DNA from: Cercospora beticola
Lineage: Eukaryota > Ascomycota > Dothideomycetes > Mycosphaerellales > Mycosphaerellaceae
Assembly (NCBI RefSeq): GCF_033473495.1
Contig: NC_088943.1
Span: 1,778,001 to 1,842,000 of the forward strand
Direction of reading: 5' to 3'
Length of the DNA stretch: 64,000 nucleotides
The notes beneath the pieces are model-generated. The model was given only the letters and a program-made list of their open reading frames with translations, ran no database searches and was not told the origin of the DNA. Both the position numbers and the translations under genes were made by a program. The stretch's first letter is position 1. Every line of letters begins with the position of its first letter. Positions 32,456 through 45,360 of the stretch are shown in pieces.

Positions 32456-35400
32456 GATGAGGCCAGATCACCCGCAGCGACGGCAGTCCCAGTGTGCTGT
32501 GTAGAGCATGTTCTGAGCAGAGCAAAAATATCTGTGCACCACAGCAAGCAGTGACGATTGAGGCTCGCGTCAAGCTCGCGCGCTTTGAGTTTCGTGGCGC
32601 GGATCTGGATTTCGGGGTCCCGACTGCTCAAGCGACAAGCACTTGATAGGGTTCGGAGACGAGCTGGTGCAGTAGCCCAGCGGTCTGGAAGCGTGGCTGA
32701 CTTGGTGAGCTTGGCACAGAAATGCATCGATCTGCACCAGTCAGGACGTGTCTCCCCACCGTTTGCATGTGGCCAATCCGACTCAAGCCGAAGGGGTCGA
32801 CACATCGCCGGTCGATGCTAATTTCGTGGCTGGCGTAAGTCGGGAGCGAAATACAGAACGAGACGCCTATCATACTCACTTCACTGGAACGTTGACCACC
32901 ACGATCCGGTTCCGTATGTAGGAGGCTTCGAGATAAGAAGATAGCACCCGCCCTACTACGACAGCAGTCCAGTAGTAAGCTGATCGCACGTCATCTGCTG
33001 AGCCAACAATGGGGCGCCAGAGAACTTTCACTGCCGTTGGTGGTATCTTTCGCATTATGTCGCGTCATGTTGTCCCTCCGACTTGTCGCAGTTGCTATCG
33101 CGCCTCTCGTGAAGACGAGAGAGGGTCGTCGGAGTTGATTCCAGCCCAAGCTGTGCTGGCAGTGCGAAATCATCTGTGCCCCGAGTTGCACGTATAGGGA
33201 TTGACGCCACTGCAATAATGCCAACAGCGGACTCTGACCTGCTCATCTCCATCACGCAGGAGGGCGGCAATGCACAGGATTCTGTTGAAAACTCTGCATG
33301 CATTTCCCTTCCTGGTCCAGTTCGGATTTCACATGCGGACTCTGTTGTTTGGGCGGCAAGTCATCGATCGCCTGAGGCAGAAGTTCGGTTGCTCTATGAT
33401 TCCCCGCCCTCTGGTCCAGGAAATCGTGGTATGAGCACGCCGCATTGGCGTCATGGACGCGCAATGGAGGACCTTGGTGCGATGGAGGGTGTCTCTCATG
33501 CAATGCAATGCAGCTGAAGCTTCCATCCATCGCAGGCAGAAGCGAGGGCTGGAAGTACGGTAGCTGGGAGCGACGGAGAGTCCCACATCCGGTAGGGAGG
33601 ACGACGGAGCGGGGAGGTGCCGGAGCTGTCGCTGTTGCTGTCGCTGTTGCTGTTGCTGTTGTTGCGTGCTGCAAGTGAAGGCGAAGGCGAAGGCTTGCTC
33701 GTGGCGCCCGCCGTGCTGCACTGGTGGCGTGAAGGGAACGCGCTGGAAGAACGCTGCGCAGGCTGGTGATTCGCCGCGGAGTGGAAGTCGGGAGGGCTCT
33801 TCACGAACCTTTTCGGCTAGCGGCGCAGCCCGATCGGGTAAAGCGAGTCTGCCAAGCCAGGCCCGGCGCTGCAGCAGGCGACAGAAAGCTGGACGGGCTT
33901 GCGACTCGGCAGCCACGTGGGTGATGAGAGCTCTGGACCTCACCTCACCAATGGACTCCCCGCTCCGCTTCTGCCACTCATTGCCCATTCGGGAAGAGAG
34001 AGGAGGAGCATGAGCTAGTCCACCGTTGACCTCGCTCGACCGAGACATGCCGTGTCTCGGAGCGGCGGACGCGCTGCAGCGAGCGGCACCTCTACGATCG
34101 AGTGCCCATTGCGAGCACCGCCGACACTGCACGCCTCTCATGCCGTCGCGACTGGAGAAGGCCCCACGCATCGTCACCAGCGATAAGCGACATTTGGATC
34201 CAAGAAGCATTGCCTCTTCCGGACTGCTCTAGCCCGCGAGTGATGCGGTGCAGCGCCAAGAACAGGCGAAAGTCCTCGTTGGGCAGACGGGTGAGGGCAG
34301 GAAGGTTCAGCGGAGCTCCATTAGTTAGCGCTTGCAGTGGTGGAGAGTGTACATGCATTGCCTGTTTCGGACGGGCGTCGTTGTGGCGCTCATGGCAAAG
34401 CTTGCCCCAGCGTCGGCTACCTTGGCCTCGCAGACATCGTCCGGAGCGCCTTCAGCGCGAACCTTTCCACATCCGTCCTGGGGACAGGCGATGGCGGACG
34501 TGCACCATCTCGCTCCCGCTCCTCACCTCAGCCCTGTCTCCTGGCGCGTCGTGCGCGCGCAGGTGAAGGCGAAGGCGTCCGACTACGGCAGCCCCGAGAC
34601 CAGGCCTCGTGGTAAGCAAACCGGGCCTCGTGGCAGCAGACCAGGCCTGCCTACTCATGGCTTCAGCGCGCCATGGCGCCACCGAGGGCAGTATGGAGCA
34701 GCGCGGAGCAGTCGCGCGAGAGCGCCCACTGTCGCCGGGATGAACGGCCTCGAGCAGCATCGTCATCATGGTGGCCAGGCGGCGAGATCAGCATTGATTC
34801 CGAGCAGCAACGACGAGCGTGCACATCTCTCAGCACGCCGAGCAGTGCAGAAGACTCAATCTCGCCATATCGAGCCTGCCTACTTGTCCAGCGGCCGAAT
34901 GAGGAAAGCGGACGGCTGCACATGCGGGCGCTAAACAGGCGCGACTCTTCGCGCCTCTGCTGCGGCCTGCCTACCGTTGCCAACGCATTTTCCACCGACC
35001 CAGCGCGCGCGCGTCTCGTCGTGGGTCCACGCATCCGCCATCGCCTCCCGGACAAGTCGCCCACGTGCGAACGAAGAAGCTCTGCTCCCAGCTGCTGCGG
35101 AACCACGGCAGCAACAACACGCGCATGCCACCAACGCCTGTGGACATCTCGTCCCACCGCCTGCTCAACCTCTGGGGGCTCGAGACGCGCTGCCTGCAGC
35201 GACTGGCCGCCGCCATGCCCAAGCGGGCACGTCTGCTGAAGAGGCGTGACCGCAGACTAGGCCAGATGCAGTCGCTGGACGATCTCAATGACTACCGCGA
35301 CTCCCTCGCTTGAGTCAAGCGGGACGCTCTTCACGTCTCATGCCGCGCGAATGCCACAGCGCCACGGACCGACTGATTCGACGCGCTCCGTCCATCTCTG

Positions 35401-35694
35401 CACAGTCGGGGCGACATAGAAGCGATCGCGCACGGGTGGCGCCTGGTCGAGACTATCGTCGAGCATTGGAAAGCCATCTGCGCCGTGCTCAGCCCGTGCA
35501 GCACTGATCAGCCTCCAGTAGACTCGGATAGGCCGCAGGGAGCACAGCACATTGGCATGATACCGCCATGTAGTGATGCTCGATGGCTCGGTCCCGTACT
35601 TAAGATTCATTGGCCCTACGCATCACTTTCTTTTCCTTCACCCACTCCCTCGCCCACCCAACCATTGACGGGGAAGACCGTCCGAACCGCCATC
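32456..35694. other. gene-poor, GC-rich stretch
   Basis: About 3.2 kb upstream of the adhesin gene. From about 33600 to 35500 the DNA is GC-rich and open in several frames on both strands (up to 293 codons), with no recognisable domain in any. A GCTGTY hexamer run lies at 33624-33667. The word GTGAAGGCGAAGGCG occurs near 33675 and 34562. I would not call a gene here without transcript support. Confidence 0.4.
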
Positions 35695-38600
35695 ATGAAG
35701 TTCGGATCTATTCTGGCGGGGCTCACTGTCCTTCCATTCGCTTTGGCCGGCCCAGTTCACGATGCCGATCACGAATTCGCAGAGCTCGTGACCAGGGATA
35801 CTACTCTCAAGGCCAGAGCAAATGCCCCTGGTTGCCCTCTCCGAAGAGAGAATCCCCCGCGCCGTGCCGTGTGCGAAGAACCGGGAACTATTGCAACCCG
35901 CTTCTCACCGTTCAAGACCTTCCTGTCCGAGTCGAACGACTTCCGGGACTGTTACTACGCATGTTATCCAGACCGGAGCTGTGTGTCGTTCGCCTTCGAC
36001 TCGGTCAGCAAAAACTGCTTGCTCTTCTCGCGACGTGTGGCCCGAATGGGTTTTACCGAGGACACCACCGCCAGCCATGTCTTCTACGACTTCGAGCAGT
36101 GCTTCCAGTACCGGCGATGCACGGAGGAGCCTAATCCCTACCCTCCTCTTGGAACCACAACTACCACCACAACTACCTCGGCGGCTACTACTACCACCAC
36201 CACAACGACTCCTGTGGCCACCACGACCACCACAACGACTCCTGTGGCCACCACGACCACCACGACAACGTCTGCGGATACCACAACCACTATGACAACG
36301 TCTGCGGATACCACAACCACTACGACAACGTCTGCGGATACCACAACCACAACCACTACGACAGCGTCTGTGGATACCACAACCACTACGACAACGTCTG
36401 CGGACGAGACTACTACTACTACCACCACGACTGCGGATGAGACTACTACTACTACTACTACCACGACCAGCGCCGGCGCTGGTCCAACTTGTGTCACTTC
36501 CGGCAGCCCCGTTCTGTCGTACACTCCGTACGGAGCCAATTTCCAGATCCTGGATCAGACTGTATTCGGCGACCAGCCCCCAAGCCGGGACCTCTATACT
36601 GCCGATACTGCGCTCGTACAGACTGTCACCCAGAGCGGTGTGGGACTGAACAATCTGGCGTGGATCAACGCCAACTGGCCTAATGGAGTTAACGGCATCG
36701 TGGATCTTCAGTCGAAGCCGCCCATCAGCCAGATCGACCTTTCCACAAAGTCCGTGTATGTCCGGGGTTACTTCATCGCACCAGCCGCTGATTCCTATAC
36801 CTTCACACTTGCTGCCAACAAGGATGATAACTTTGCGCGTTTGTGGCTCGGCCCTGTCAACACTGCCAACCCGACAGAGGCGAATGCAGACCTGAAGATC
36901 ACCTTCGAGAGCCCTGAAAGCACGACAGTTGTCACAGTCACAAGGCCGCTGATCGCGGGTGAACTTCTCGAGTTCGCATACCTCTGGTCCAATGGTGGCG
37001 GCCAGGCTCAGAGTTTCCTTGGAATCACTGGTGCTTTGACCGGCGATGTCTCCTCGGGTAACTTCATCGGAGATTGCAACCCAGACACGTCCACTACTAC
37101 CACCACCACCACCACCGCGGCTGAGACTACCACCACCACCACCACCGCGGAGGAGACTACTACCACCACCACGACTGCGGATACCACGACTACTACGACA
37201 ACTAGTGATACCACGACCACCACGACAACTAGTGATACAACGACAACCACTGATACCACGACGACGACTGATACCACGACAACCACAACCGACACAACGA
37301 CAACCACAACCGACACGACAACCACAACCGACACAACCACTACTACTGACACCACCACCACCACTACTGACACCACCACGACAACCACAACCACTGCAGC
37401 GATCCTGCCAACCTGTGTTTCCAGCCAACCACCACTAGGTCGTCGTGGACTAATAATCGACCCAGTCATGCCCCTCTACCAAGGTGGCTCGGGTGCCAGC
37501 TACATCGTTCTGGAATCAGGTCCTTACACAGACAGCAGCAATCCAGCCGACTATGACGCCGGTGTCGCCTTGTGCCAGCCCTACTTCCCATTCGCGGTCC
37601 CGAACCCTGGCTCTGGACTGCAAAACTTGAACTGGGCCAACCCGAACTGGCCAGACAACGGTGGCGACACTGCAGCTACTTTCGATCTGCCAACCACTCC
37701 AAATCCATCGCGATACATCATTGCAAGGGGTTCAGTCCTTGTACGGGGATACTTCGTGGCTCCATCTCCTTCCCCGTTCACCTTCTCTCTGGATCCAGCA
37801 TTCGTGGACAACCACGAACGCGCCTGGTTCGGTGATGCCGCAGCGAACCCAACGGAAGCTAACGCCCAGCTCCGCAGTTCTCGTGACACTACACTGCCTA
37901 ACCAACTCACATCTTTTACTTCCCCAACACTCATAGTAGGCCAAGCTTACCGATTCGCCTACCTCTGGACCAACGCCGGCGGACAGGGACGCAGCAATCT
38001 CAGAATCAGCAAGGGCTCCGTTATTGGTACAATCGACGAGTCGGACGGCAACTTGATCAGCGACTGTGTCCCAGACACTAACCCAATCTGCCCTACCACT
38101 ACTACTACAACCACCACTACTACCGATACTACTACTACCACCGATACTACGACAACTACTGACACCACTACTACCACCGATACCACCACAACTACGACTG
38201 ATACTACTACCACCACTACCGATACTACGACCACTACCACCGATACTACAACTACGACAACAGACACCACTACTACTACCACCGATACCACGACGACGAC
38301 GGACACCACTACCACTACGACTGACACCACTACTACTACCACCGACACCACTACTACTACCACCGATACCACAACGACGACGGACACCACCACTACTACC
38401 GACACTACAACTACGACGGATACTACTACCACTACTACTACTACCGCGGCCGGCCTTCCAACTTGTGTCTCTGACCCAACTAGGGAAATTCTGTACTCTG
38501 CTACCGGTGGTGGCGCCAACTACGTCGTTCTCGAACAAGACAGCTTTTCTGACAGCAATCCAAGCGTCTTCGACGCCAACGTCGCCCTCTGCAAACCAAG

Positions 38601-39888
38601 AAGCTCAATTATGGGTGGATCAGGCTTGACTGACCTGAACTGGGTCAACGTTGGCTGGCCAGGCAATACTGGCGCCGACGCGGGCATCGTAACGCTGTCG
38701 ACACAATCAGGCCCAGTATCAATCAACGTTCCAAACCAGTCCATCCTCGTACGAGGCTACTTCATCGCACCGAACCTGATCCCGGATACCTATACATTCT
38801 CCGTTACCACAGCCAATGTGGACAATTTCGAACGAGCTTGGTTTGGCGGCAATGCAGCCAACCCAACCGAGGCCACCGCGGATATTCGCGTGAACCGCGA
38901 CTTCGCTTTGTCCAACCAGCAGCTTTCCTTCCAATCAGGAGTACTCGTACAGGGCCAGGCACTCGAATTCGCCTACCTCTGGTCCAATGGCGGCACGCAA
39001 GGCCGCAGTGAGATCATTATCACTGCCTCCGCAGGCAATGTCGTGTCGACTGGCAACTTCGTTGGTGACTGTACTCCACCACAAAACCCCCCACCAGTCT
39101 GCAGCCCTGCTACTACGACGACCACCACTACCACGGCTGAGACTACCACCACAACTAGCGATACTACAACCACCACGACCGACACCACTACCACCACTAC
39201 CGACACTACCACTACTACGACTGACACTACTACCTCAACCACTACCGACACGACTACCACAACCGACACTACAACTACTACCACCGACACCACCACAACT
39301 ACTACGACTGACACTACAACGACCACCACTGAGACGACCACTACTACCACGCCTGCCACCACCACGACAACCACCACGACAACCACCACGGGCACTACGA
39401 CGACCACAACCAGCGTCGGTGCGCAAGCTACGTAAGTCCCACTTTCCCGCCCTGTACCATTCTGCATACTGACACTTTTTCCCAGCCCATTCTGTAACCC
39501 GAACGTGCGGGAAGAGACCAACGTGCCTGGCGCCGGAGGCTGCTCGAGCGAATGTTATTGCGACTTCGAATCCGGCTCTGGTGGAAATCGTGTCTGCGAT
39601 CCCAACCCTCGACCAGCTGAGCCAATCCGCCGCTGCACATCTAGTGCCCAATGCGGTCTGAACGAGTTCTGCGCTGGAGGCTTCTATGCCCGCTTCTACA
39701 ACACGCCTGTCTGTGTGACTTACAGTGGATGCACGAGCAGCTACGTCGACCCACGAACGCCTCGTGGTCGCAAGCGAACGGTCAACGCTCGTAGCGTGGC
39801 CATGCCCGCCATCTCCCAGATTCACGACTGGAACATTCGTGTGGCAAACATCACCGATGGCGTTCCATACATGCCAGAGGACCAGTGA
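35695..39888 (+). CDS. secreted Thr-rich adhesin with three GLEYA-like modules
   Basis: Two exons, 35695-39431 and 39486-39888 (54-base intron), 1379 residues. Signal peptide KFGSILAGLTVLPFALAG. Order: an N-terminal Cys-containing PAN/apple-like domain (about 40-150); Thr-rich tract 1 (153-259); GLEYA-like module 1 (262-461); Thr tract 2 (465-567); module 2 (570-795); Thr tract 3 (800-918); module 3 (920-1129); Thr tract 4 (1138-1240); a Cys-rich C-terminal domain ending RVANITDGVPYMPEDQ. The modules share VRGYFIAP..YTF, DNFxRxWxG and FAYLWSNGG, as in fungal GLEYA/PA14-like lectin domains. A dibasic GRKRT site lies in the C-terminal domain and no GPI signal is visible. The Thr tracts should be heavily O-mannosylated, fitting the mannosyltransferases around it. 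The role in adhesion is inferred. Confidence 0.85.
36154..36470 (+). repeat. ACN triplet repeat coding Thr tract 1
   Basis: Imperfect run of Thr codons broken by short Ser-Ala-Asp type units (CTGCGGATACC and variants). Similar runs lie at 37090-37395, 38093-38450 and 39110-39415, in the last three mostly as Thr blocks separated by single Asp. Confidence 0.85.
37090..37395 (+). repeat. ACN triplet repeat coding Thr tract 2
   Basis: Repeats of four to six Thr codons with Asp or Glu between them. Mixed synonymous codon use points to an old tract or one maintained by recombination rather than simple slippage. Confidence 0.85.
38093..38450 (+). repeat. ACN triplet repeat coding Thr tract 3
   Basis: The longest tract, about 119 codons. 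Near-regular Thr5-6/Asp units. Confidence 0.85.
39110..39415 (+). repeat. ACN triplet repeat coding Thr tract 4
   Basis: Thr blocks with Asp, Glu and a few Ser, ahead of the C-terminal Cys-rich domain. Confidence 0.85.
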
Positions 39889-41272
39889 TCTCGTATTGTC
39901 AATTTTACAGTCACTGATCCTCGAAGCATGATGGGATCATGACCACATTGTTCTGTCATTATCATTTGCATGGCTGCGATCGTTTTGGAAAAGAATGGAA
40001 GATGGGGAGGATTTTGGTTTTTTTTTCTATTCTGCTGCTAGCAAGCGTGACGGCTTCTGCACTGATTCTCGCAACGACAGAGATCAGACAGTAACGATTC
40101 GACGAAGAAATAATCTTAGAATGGATGAGACAATGGGAAACTTTTGGTATTTTTCTTGAAATGTAGATTCTCATCATGTATGGATGGCAATGTCATCCAT
40201 TGCTACTCTGTTTTGAATCTAAAGGACAATTTTTACTTTCTATCACTGCTGGTGCACTTTACCATCACCATTGCGCTGTTCCTTCTGATGATTGGATAAT
40301 GTCGCCCAATGCAACAGATGGGGACGAAAATTCTGGTTTGCACATAAAATACATCGATTGACCAAGTGAAGTCGAAACTTGAACCTGAGCAAACATGGAA
40401 CAACCTCAACGGTCACCATCGGCCTTTGAAAAAGGAAACCGTGGGTCCTCCAAAACATCACAAAAATCCGGGGGCCTGCAGAGACCCGGAAATCGCTGAC
40501 TGAGCCGAGACACGACCGCACCATCTACCTTCAACCGTCTTGTCGCCCTTTCTGCAACGTCAGCGAATAACGCCATCGTCACCAAAAAAACCCAAACCGA
40601 AGGGGCACCGTTGAGACGCACAACGGGCGAGATCAGCTCTCTCCCTTTGCACATCCGAATCTGCAGCATTTCTGGTCCTCCAACTCTTTTAGGAAATAGA
40701 GTTTGGGGTACATGGCTCTTTGTAGCGAATTTTAAATTTCCACTTGTGGAACGCCACAAAAGCCTTTTTCCGTCCTCGCTTATCACTTTTGACGACTTTT
40801 GGAAGGGCCGAGACATGCAGGTTTCTTCTTGGCGGTAGCCAGCCACATTTTTTCGTGCTCTCGCTTTCGATTGCCAAGTATCAGATGCGCTGCGGTTGAG
40901 GCGTTTGGGTTTGGGGACTAGGTACTGCTATTGTGGAAGCAGGAGCATGGGCCAGATGGGGATATGCAGGGCTGGTGGGAGCTGGATGAGCTGGAGCTGG
41001 AGCTGGGTTGCTTTGGTTCTGATGAGGTGAGGGGATTTTTTTTTTTTTTGGTTTGGGCCGCAGAGTGAGAAGGAAGCAACGATTTGCAGCGGCTCTTTCC
41101 TTTCCCCCTCCTCCGCTACGCGTCTTCCTCGAGAACTCACGAACGCGTCTCTGATGACACTTGGGGGTGAGGGGCACTCATCATTGGCTGGGCATTATTT
41201 TTGTTTCGCGTGTTTTGGCGATTCGACGATTTTCTTTTCCCAATCGGACACAGATTGCAAGTCATCTCGAAG
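39889..41272. other. intergenic region
   Basis: About 1.4 kb with a T run at 40018-40026 and a longer one near 41037-41051. A 146-codon minus-strand frame (40846-40406) has no recognisable domain. No gene supported. Confidence 0.4.
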
Positions 41273-43344
41273 ATGTCAACGGTCGTCTGTTTCTCAAGAC
41301 GGAAGCGTCGAATCTTGCTTCAGCGTTTGGTCTTCATATTTGGCGTTTCCATATGCATCTGTCTTGTCTTTTTCCCGTCTACGGCACGCGCCATTGTGCA
41401 ATCACTGGCTGGACCAGGGATTAAAGATACAGAGGTCGTCAGCAAGTATGGGAAAGGCTCATCAAGTGTCCCTGACGGATTTGCAGATGCGGCAGATGGA
41501 TCGTCAATAGCAGGCGCGAGGCACGAGGAATATGAATCGTCAGACGGGGCATCAGCGCTCGATGCAAGGCGCAGCGAGTATGAGTTGTCAGACGGATCAG
41601 CGAGACTTGATTCGAAGCACAACGAGCACGAGATGGAAGAGCAACCGCGGATGTTCCGAGGCCGACCACAATACCCTGGACAACGAAGAGGTGGTCCGCC
41701 CCCACGGCAGGAACAACAACCATTGAAGAAAACGAAAGATCGGTCCGAGGAGGATATCGCAGACAAGATTCGCGACCTGGAAGCTTTGCTTCCCAGCGAT
41801 GATTTCATGGAAGATTTACTGTCTCCCCTTCCAGAAGTTGGCGGACCAACACTCCTCCATGCACTGACGATTCGCACTCGCATGTTCAAAGAAGCCTTCG
41901 AGGCATGGGAGGATTTGCATTTACACGAAGATGGAACTTCGGCTGTGCAATCCCAGGATGTGATCAATCGCCTCAGCAAATCCAAAACGCTGTCTCGAGC
42001 TTCTCGGAAGGATGCGATCCATGTCTATGATACATTTCGCGCGTATTTCACTTCGCTGGCTGAATTGCTGTTCCCTTGGACTATGCCGTACTACAGTGAT
42101 CATATGTCGCTGCATACTAGCTTCTATCAGGGTGGCAAGGGCATTGTTTTCACGGGCGGTGACAAGCAGGTCCGGTACATTATGACTTCGATCAGAGGCA
42201 TTCGCGAGATGGGTTGTATGCTTCCTGTGGAAGTGTTGTTCTTGGGGGACGAGGATATTCGGGAGGAGAACAGAGACAAGTTGGAAGAGATTGAGGGTGT
42301 CACGACACGGAATATCGCACAGATGATTAGAGACGAGGGATGGACGTTGAGAGGTACGCGGTCCTATTCTTTCTTTCTTTCCAACTCTCGAAGTGTGGGA
42401 GTCTCTAACATTTAGCAGGCTGGGCAGCAAAACCTTTCGCGATTCTCATGTCCTCTTTCCGAGAAGTCATCTTTATCGATGCCGATGCCCTCTTCCTGCA
42501 AACACCTGATTTGCTCTTCCACAGCCCCGGATACGTTGAAACAGGAGCTTTGTTCTTCAAAGACCGCAACCTCATGCCTGAGAATCGTCGAGATTGGATC
42601 AAATCGATCCTGCCGAGACCTCACTCCGCGAACGTCAAGAAGAATAGAATGTGGACTGGCGAGAGCGGGCATATGCAAGATTCTGGTGTTGTTGTGATCG
42701 ATAAATGGAAGCATTTCGTCGCTCTCCTGCTCACTACGCGAATGAATGGACCGGATCGAGATGGAGACAAGAAGATTGGGAAAAAGGGCGTTTATGAAAT
42801 GGTATACGGCGATAAAGAGACCTTTTGGCTGAGCTGGGAAATGGCCGGCGACCTGGGTTACAGCTTTCACGATAGCGTTGCTGGCACCATGGGAACACCT
42901 GGACCACTCGAACCCGCCGAAGGCGAGAAAGCTCCCGAAGAAGAAGTAGATGAAGATGAAGACGAACGAAAGCCCGTGGGCAGCGGCCAAGAGCCACCAA
43001 ACGATAAAGCCCCCAAGAAAAAGAAGAAGAAACCCAAGGGACAAGGTGAGGATACAGTCTGCTCTTCACAACTCCTCCACTTCGACGACGAGGGTATGCC
43101 TTTCTGGTTCAATGGCTGGCTCGCTCGCTCGAAGGAACACGACGCCAGTTTAGAGATCTATCCGCGATTTGATGGGTATATGACGGAGCCTCCGGAGACT
43201 GGCAAGCACGAGAAAGAGGGGATTACGTGGCATGTACGCAAGTCGAATGTTGTGTGTTTGCACAAACAGACTTTTACAAGGTTTACGTATCAGGATCAGA
43301 ACAATATGAAGATGTTAGTGAGGATTGCGAAGGAGTATGTTTGA
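41273..43344 (+). CDS. GT71 (MNN1-type) alpha-mannosyltransferase, second gene
   Basis: Exons 41273-42353 and 42419-43344 (65-base intron), 668 residues. The start is the ATG at 41273; the longer frame upstream begins only with TTG. Type II Golgi protein with an anchor at about residues 17-38 (VFIFGVSICICLVFF), then a long, acidic and disordered stem (about 60-180). Catalytic landmarks: KGIVFTGGDKQVRYIMTSI, LPVEVLFLGDEDI, KPFAILMSSFREVIFIDADA with the DxD at about residue 381, SGHMQDSGVVVIDK and VYGDKETFWLSWEM. An acidic/Lys-rich insert (about residues 523-575) interrupts the domain before the final conserved WHVRKSNVVCLHKQ. It is closer to the classical MNN1 layout than the gene at 25811. 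Probable role: mannose addition to wall glycoproteins. Confidence 0.92.
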
Positions 43345-45360
43345 TGGGGACTATGATGGTTGAACAGCGACTGGAATTGAACTATTAGACTTAGACTATA
43401 ATGATCAACTATTGCAGACGTCCTCTTGCTTGAGATGGTGCTTGCCATCACTCAGAAGGAATCGTTCTTGCGGCTAAGGTGAATGCATACCACGTGGCTC
43501 AACGATGAACTCCGCTGACACTGAGCAGATGAGCAAGATCAAGCGATGCTCCCGGCAACAAGGGTCCTGGGTCCCGGTCCAATGTTTCGGACCCGACAAG
43601 AGAATCGTGGCTGGCTGAACGACCACGCCATCCCCGGCTAGAGCTTGCCACATATGCGTTGTACCTTTCTAGCTTCTTCAACAATTCGCTTCCTGGTTTT
43701 CACGAGAAGGCTTGCATATATGCAAGCCTCTGTACCATCAACCATTGATGAAGTACCACGTGGGAAATGCCATCCGTCAGTGCCGTGTCTGTTCAAGCCT
43801 CAAGGGACCTTTACTTCCATGCATGCAATGTATTAAGCGCAAGATCCGATTTCCTGTTCCGGACAGTGTGCCATGCGTGGCGCACGAGAGCTTTCGGAAG
43901 CGCTTGTGAGCTGGCTAGTCGGATCTGGTGAGAGGTGTTTCTTTGTGGCGGGCTTCAGAATGTTCGATTCCAAGTGCCCAGACTACTGCCAGGAAGCCAG
44001 TCATCTCCACTTCGACGATAATAGAGCACCGCATCTTGGGAAGATTTCCTGTTTCGGCGAGTAAGGCTGTACTGATATTGTTGATTGTGGCTTCGGATGG
44101 CGGAGAATACAATATAATAGACGCTGCTGAAATAATGGCACATACCTGCTATACGCTCGAGCTGCAATCAATTGTGACCCCAACTCGTTTCCGGGCTGGC
44201 GTATCGCCAGTCTCTGGTTTCCGTCAGGCCATGGCCTGAGCTGTCTTGGCCCTGCCGAGCTTGCCCAATATGGAAACAAGCGCGATGGCTTCCACATGCC
44301 AGCGTGAAGCTGCAAGCCGCAACGTGGCTGTCACGAGGCAGAGATCGGGGCTGCCGTAGTATAACGCCGCATATTAGGACCCTTCGTCTTCACTTGCTGC
44401 AGCTCGCAGACTTTTACGAGGCTAAGGTGGCTGTTTGTCTTTACGCCAATGCATCGAAAAGGACACCAGCGCGGCAAGGCTGGCTGAGTGACGCTTGGAC
44501 GAGACTGTCCGGCGGCCGACGACTACAGCAAAGGCTGTTTTTCCGGAACGCGCCCATCTTCATAGCTTCAGCTGGATGGCATTGCAAACGACTCAAAGTA
44601 CGGCTCGCATGCATTAATCTGGAGCAACAATGGAAGGCTCCAAAGGGAGAAATCGAAGGGCAGTTCATCTAATAGAAAGCATGCACGTCTGCCGTGCTGC
44701 ATGCAAAATTCGATGTATCCAGCTTCTTTCAGTGCCGTTGTACAACGATCTACTAGGACATAGTGTGCGACGAGTGCTTATACAGCTTGACCAGCATGTT
44801 ACTTCGGACGAAGGAGACAGCATGTGCCCGTTCAGTCCCGCCGCGGGAGGGTTCCCAGCCCACTTGCAATATCAAGACTTCAGCTTCTAGATACAACTCA
44901 TGTTCACAATCATGCGAAGTCTGAGAACTCCTTGCAGTCTCCAAACCCTCAAAAGTGATTCATTCTCTTGCACCTGGCACATTGAGCTGATCCACGCATC
45001 TTCAGGAAGTGAGAGGCACAATACTGTCACCTTGTGCCAAGCTGACATGAATACAGTTGGCGGTGATCGAATTCACAAAGAAAGTACCCATGCTTCGGCG
45101 ACAGCTCATGGCCAAGCAAGATCTCGATGCTAACGTTCTGCTCGCGAGCATTGAGAAAGCGTTCTCTTGCTTCCACCACAAATGGTCGCTTTTGTGGTAG
45201 GTGCCTGGAAATATGTGGTTTGTCATGCGTACGTTGACAAATAATTCGTGTTCTCAATCGTAGTTGGGTCTTGCTACATTACCGATGTCAGGATGCTGCT
45301 GCGCAGATGCTGTCTACTACGAAAGGTAGGGGGCGCCGGTATGTTGGTTGCCCAACGATG
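43345..45360. other. intergenic region
   Basis: About 2 kb between the GT71 gene and the NLR stop. A 122-codon plus-strand frame (44304-44672) is not recognised. No repeat or RNA feature was seen. This is the boundary between the cell-surface region and the death-gene island. Confidence 0.4.

Noticed and set aside
33329..35239. Several 160-290 codon frames on both strands
   Set aside because: GC-rich, mutually overlapping, no domains; most likely composition artefacts.
36138..39521. Long Val-rich minus-strand frames (for example 37469-37008, 38519-37959, 39521-38973)
   Set aside because: They are the exact antisense of the Thr triplet tracts of the adhesin and have no start or domain logic of their own.
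40406..40846. 146-codon minus-strand frame
   Set aside because: No domain, no splice partners, ordinary intergenic composition.
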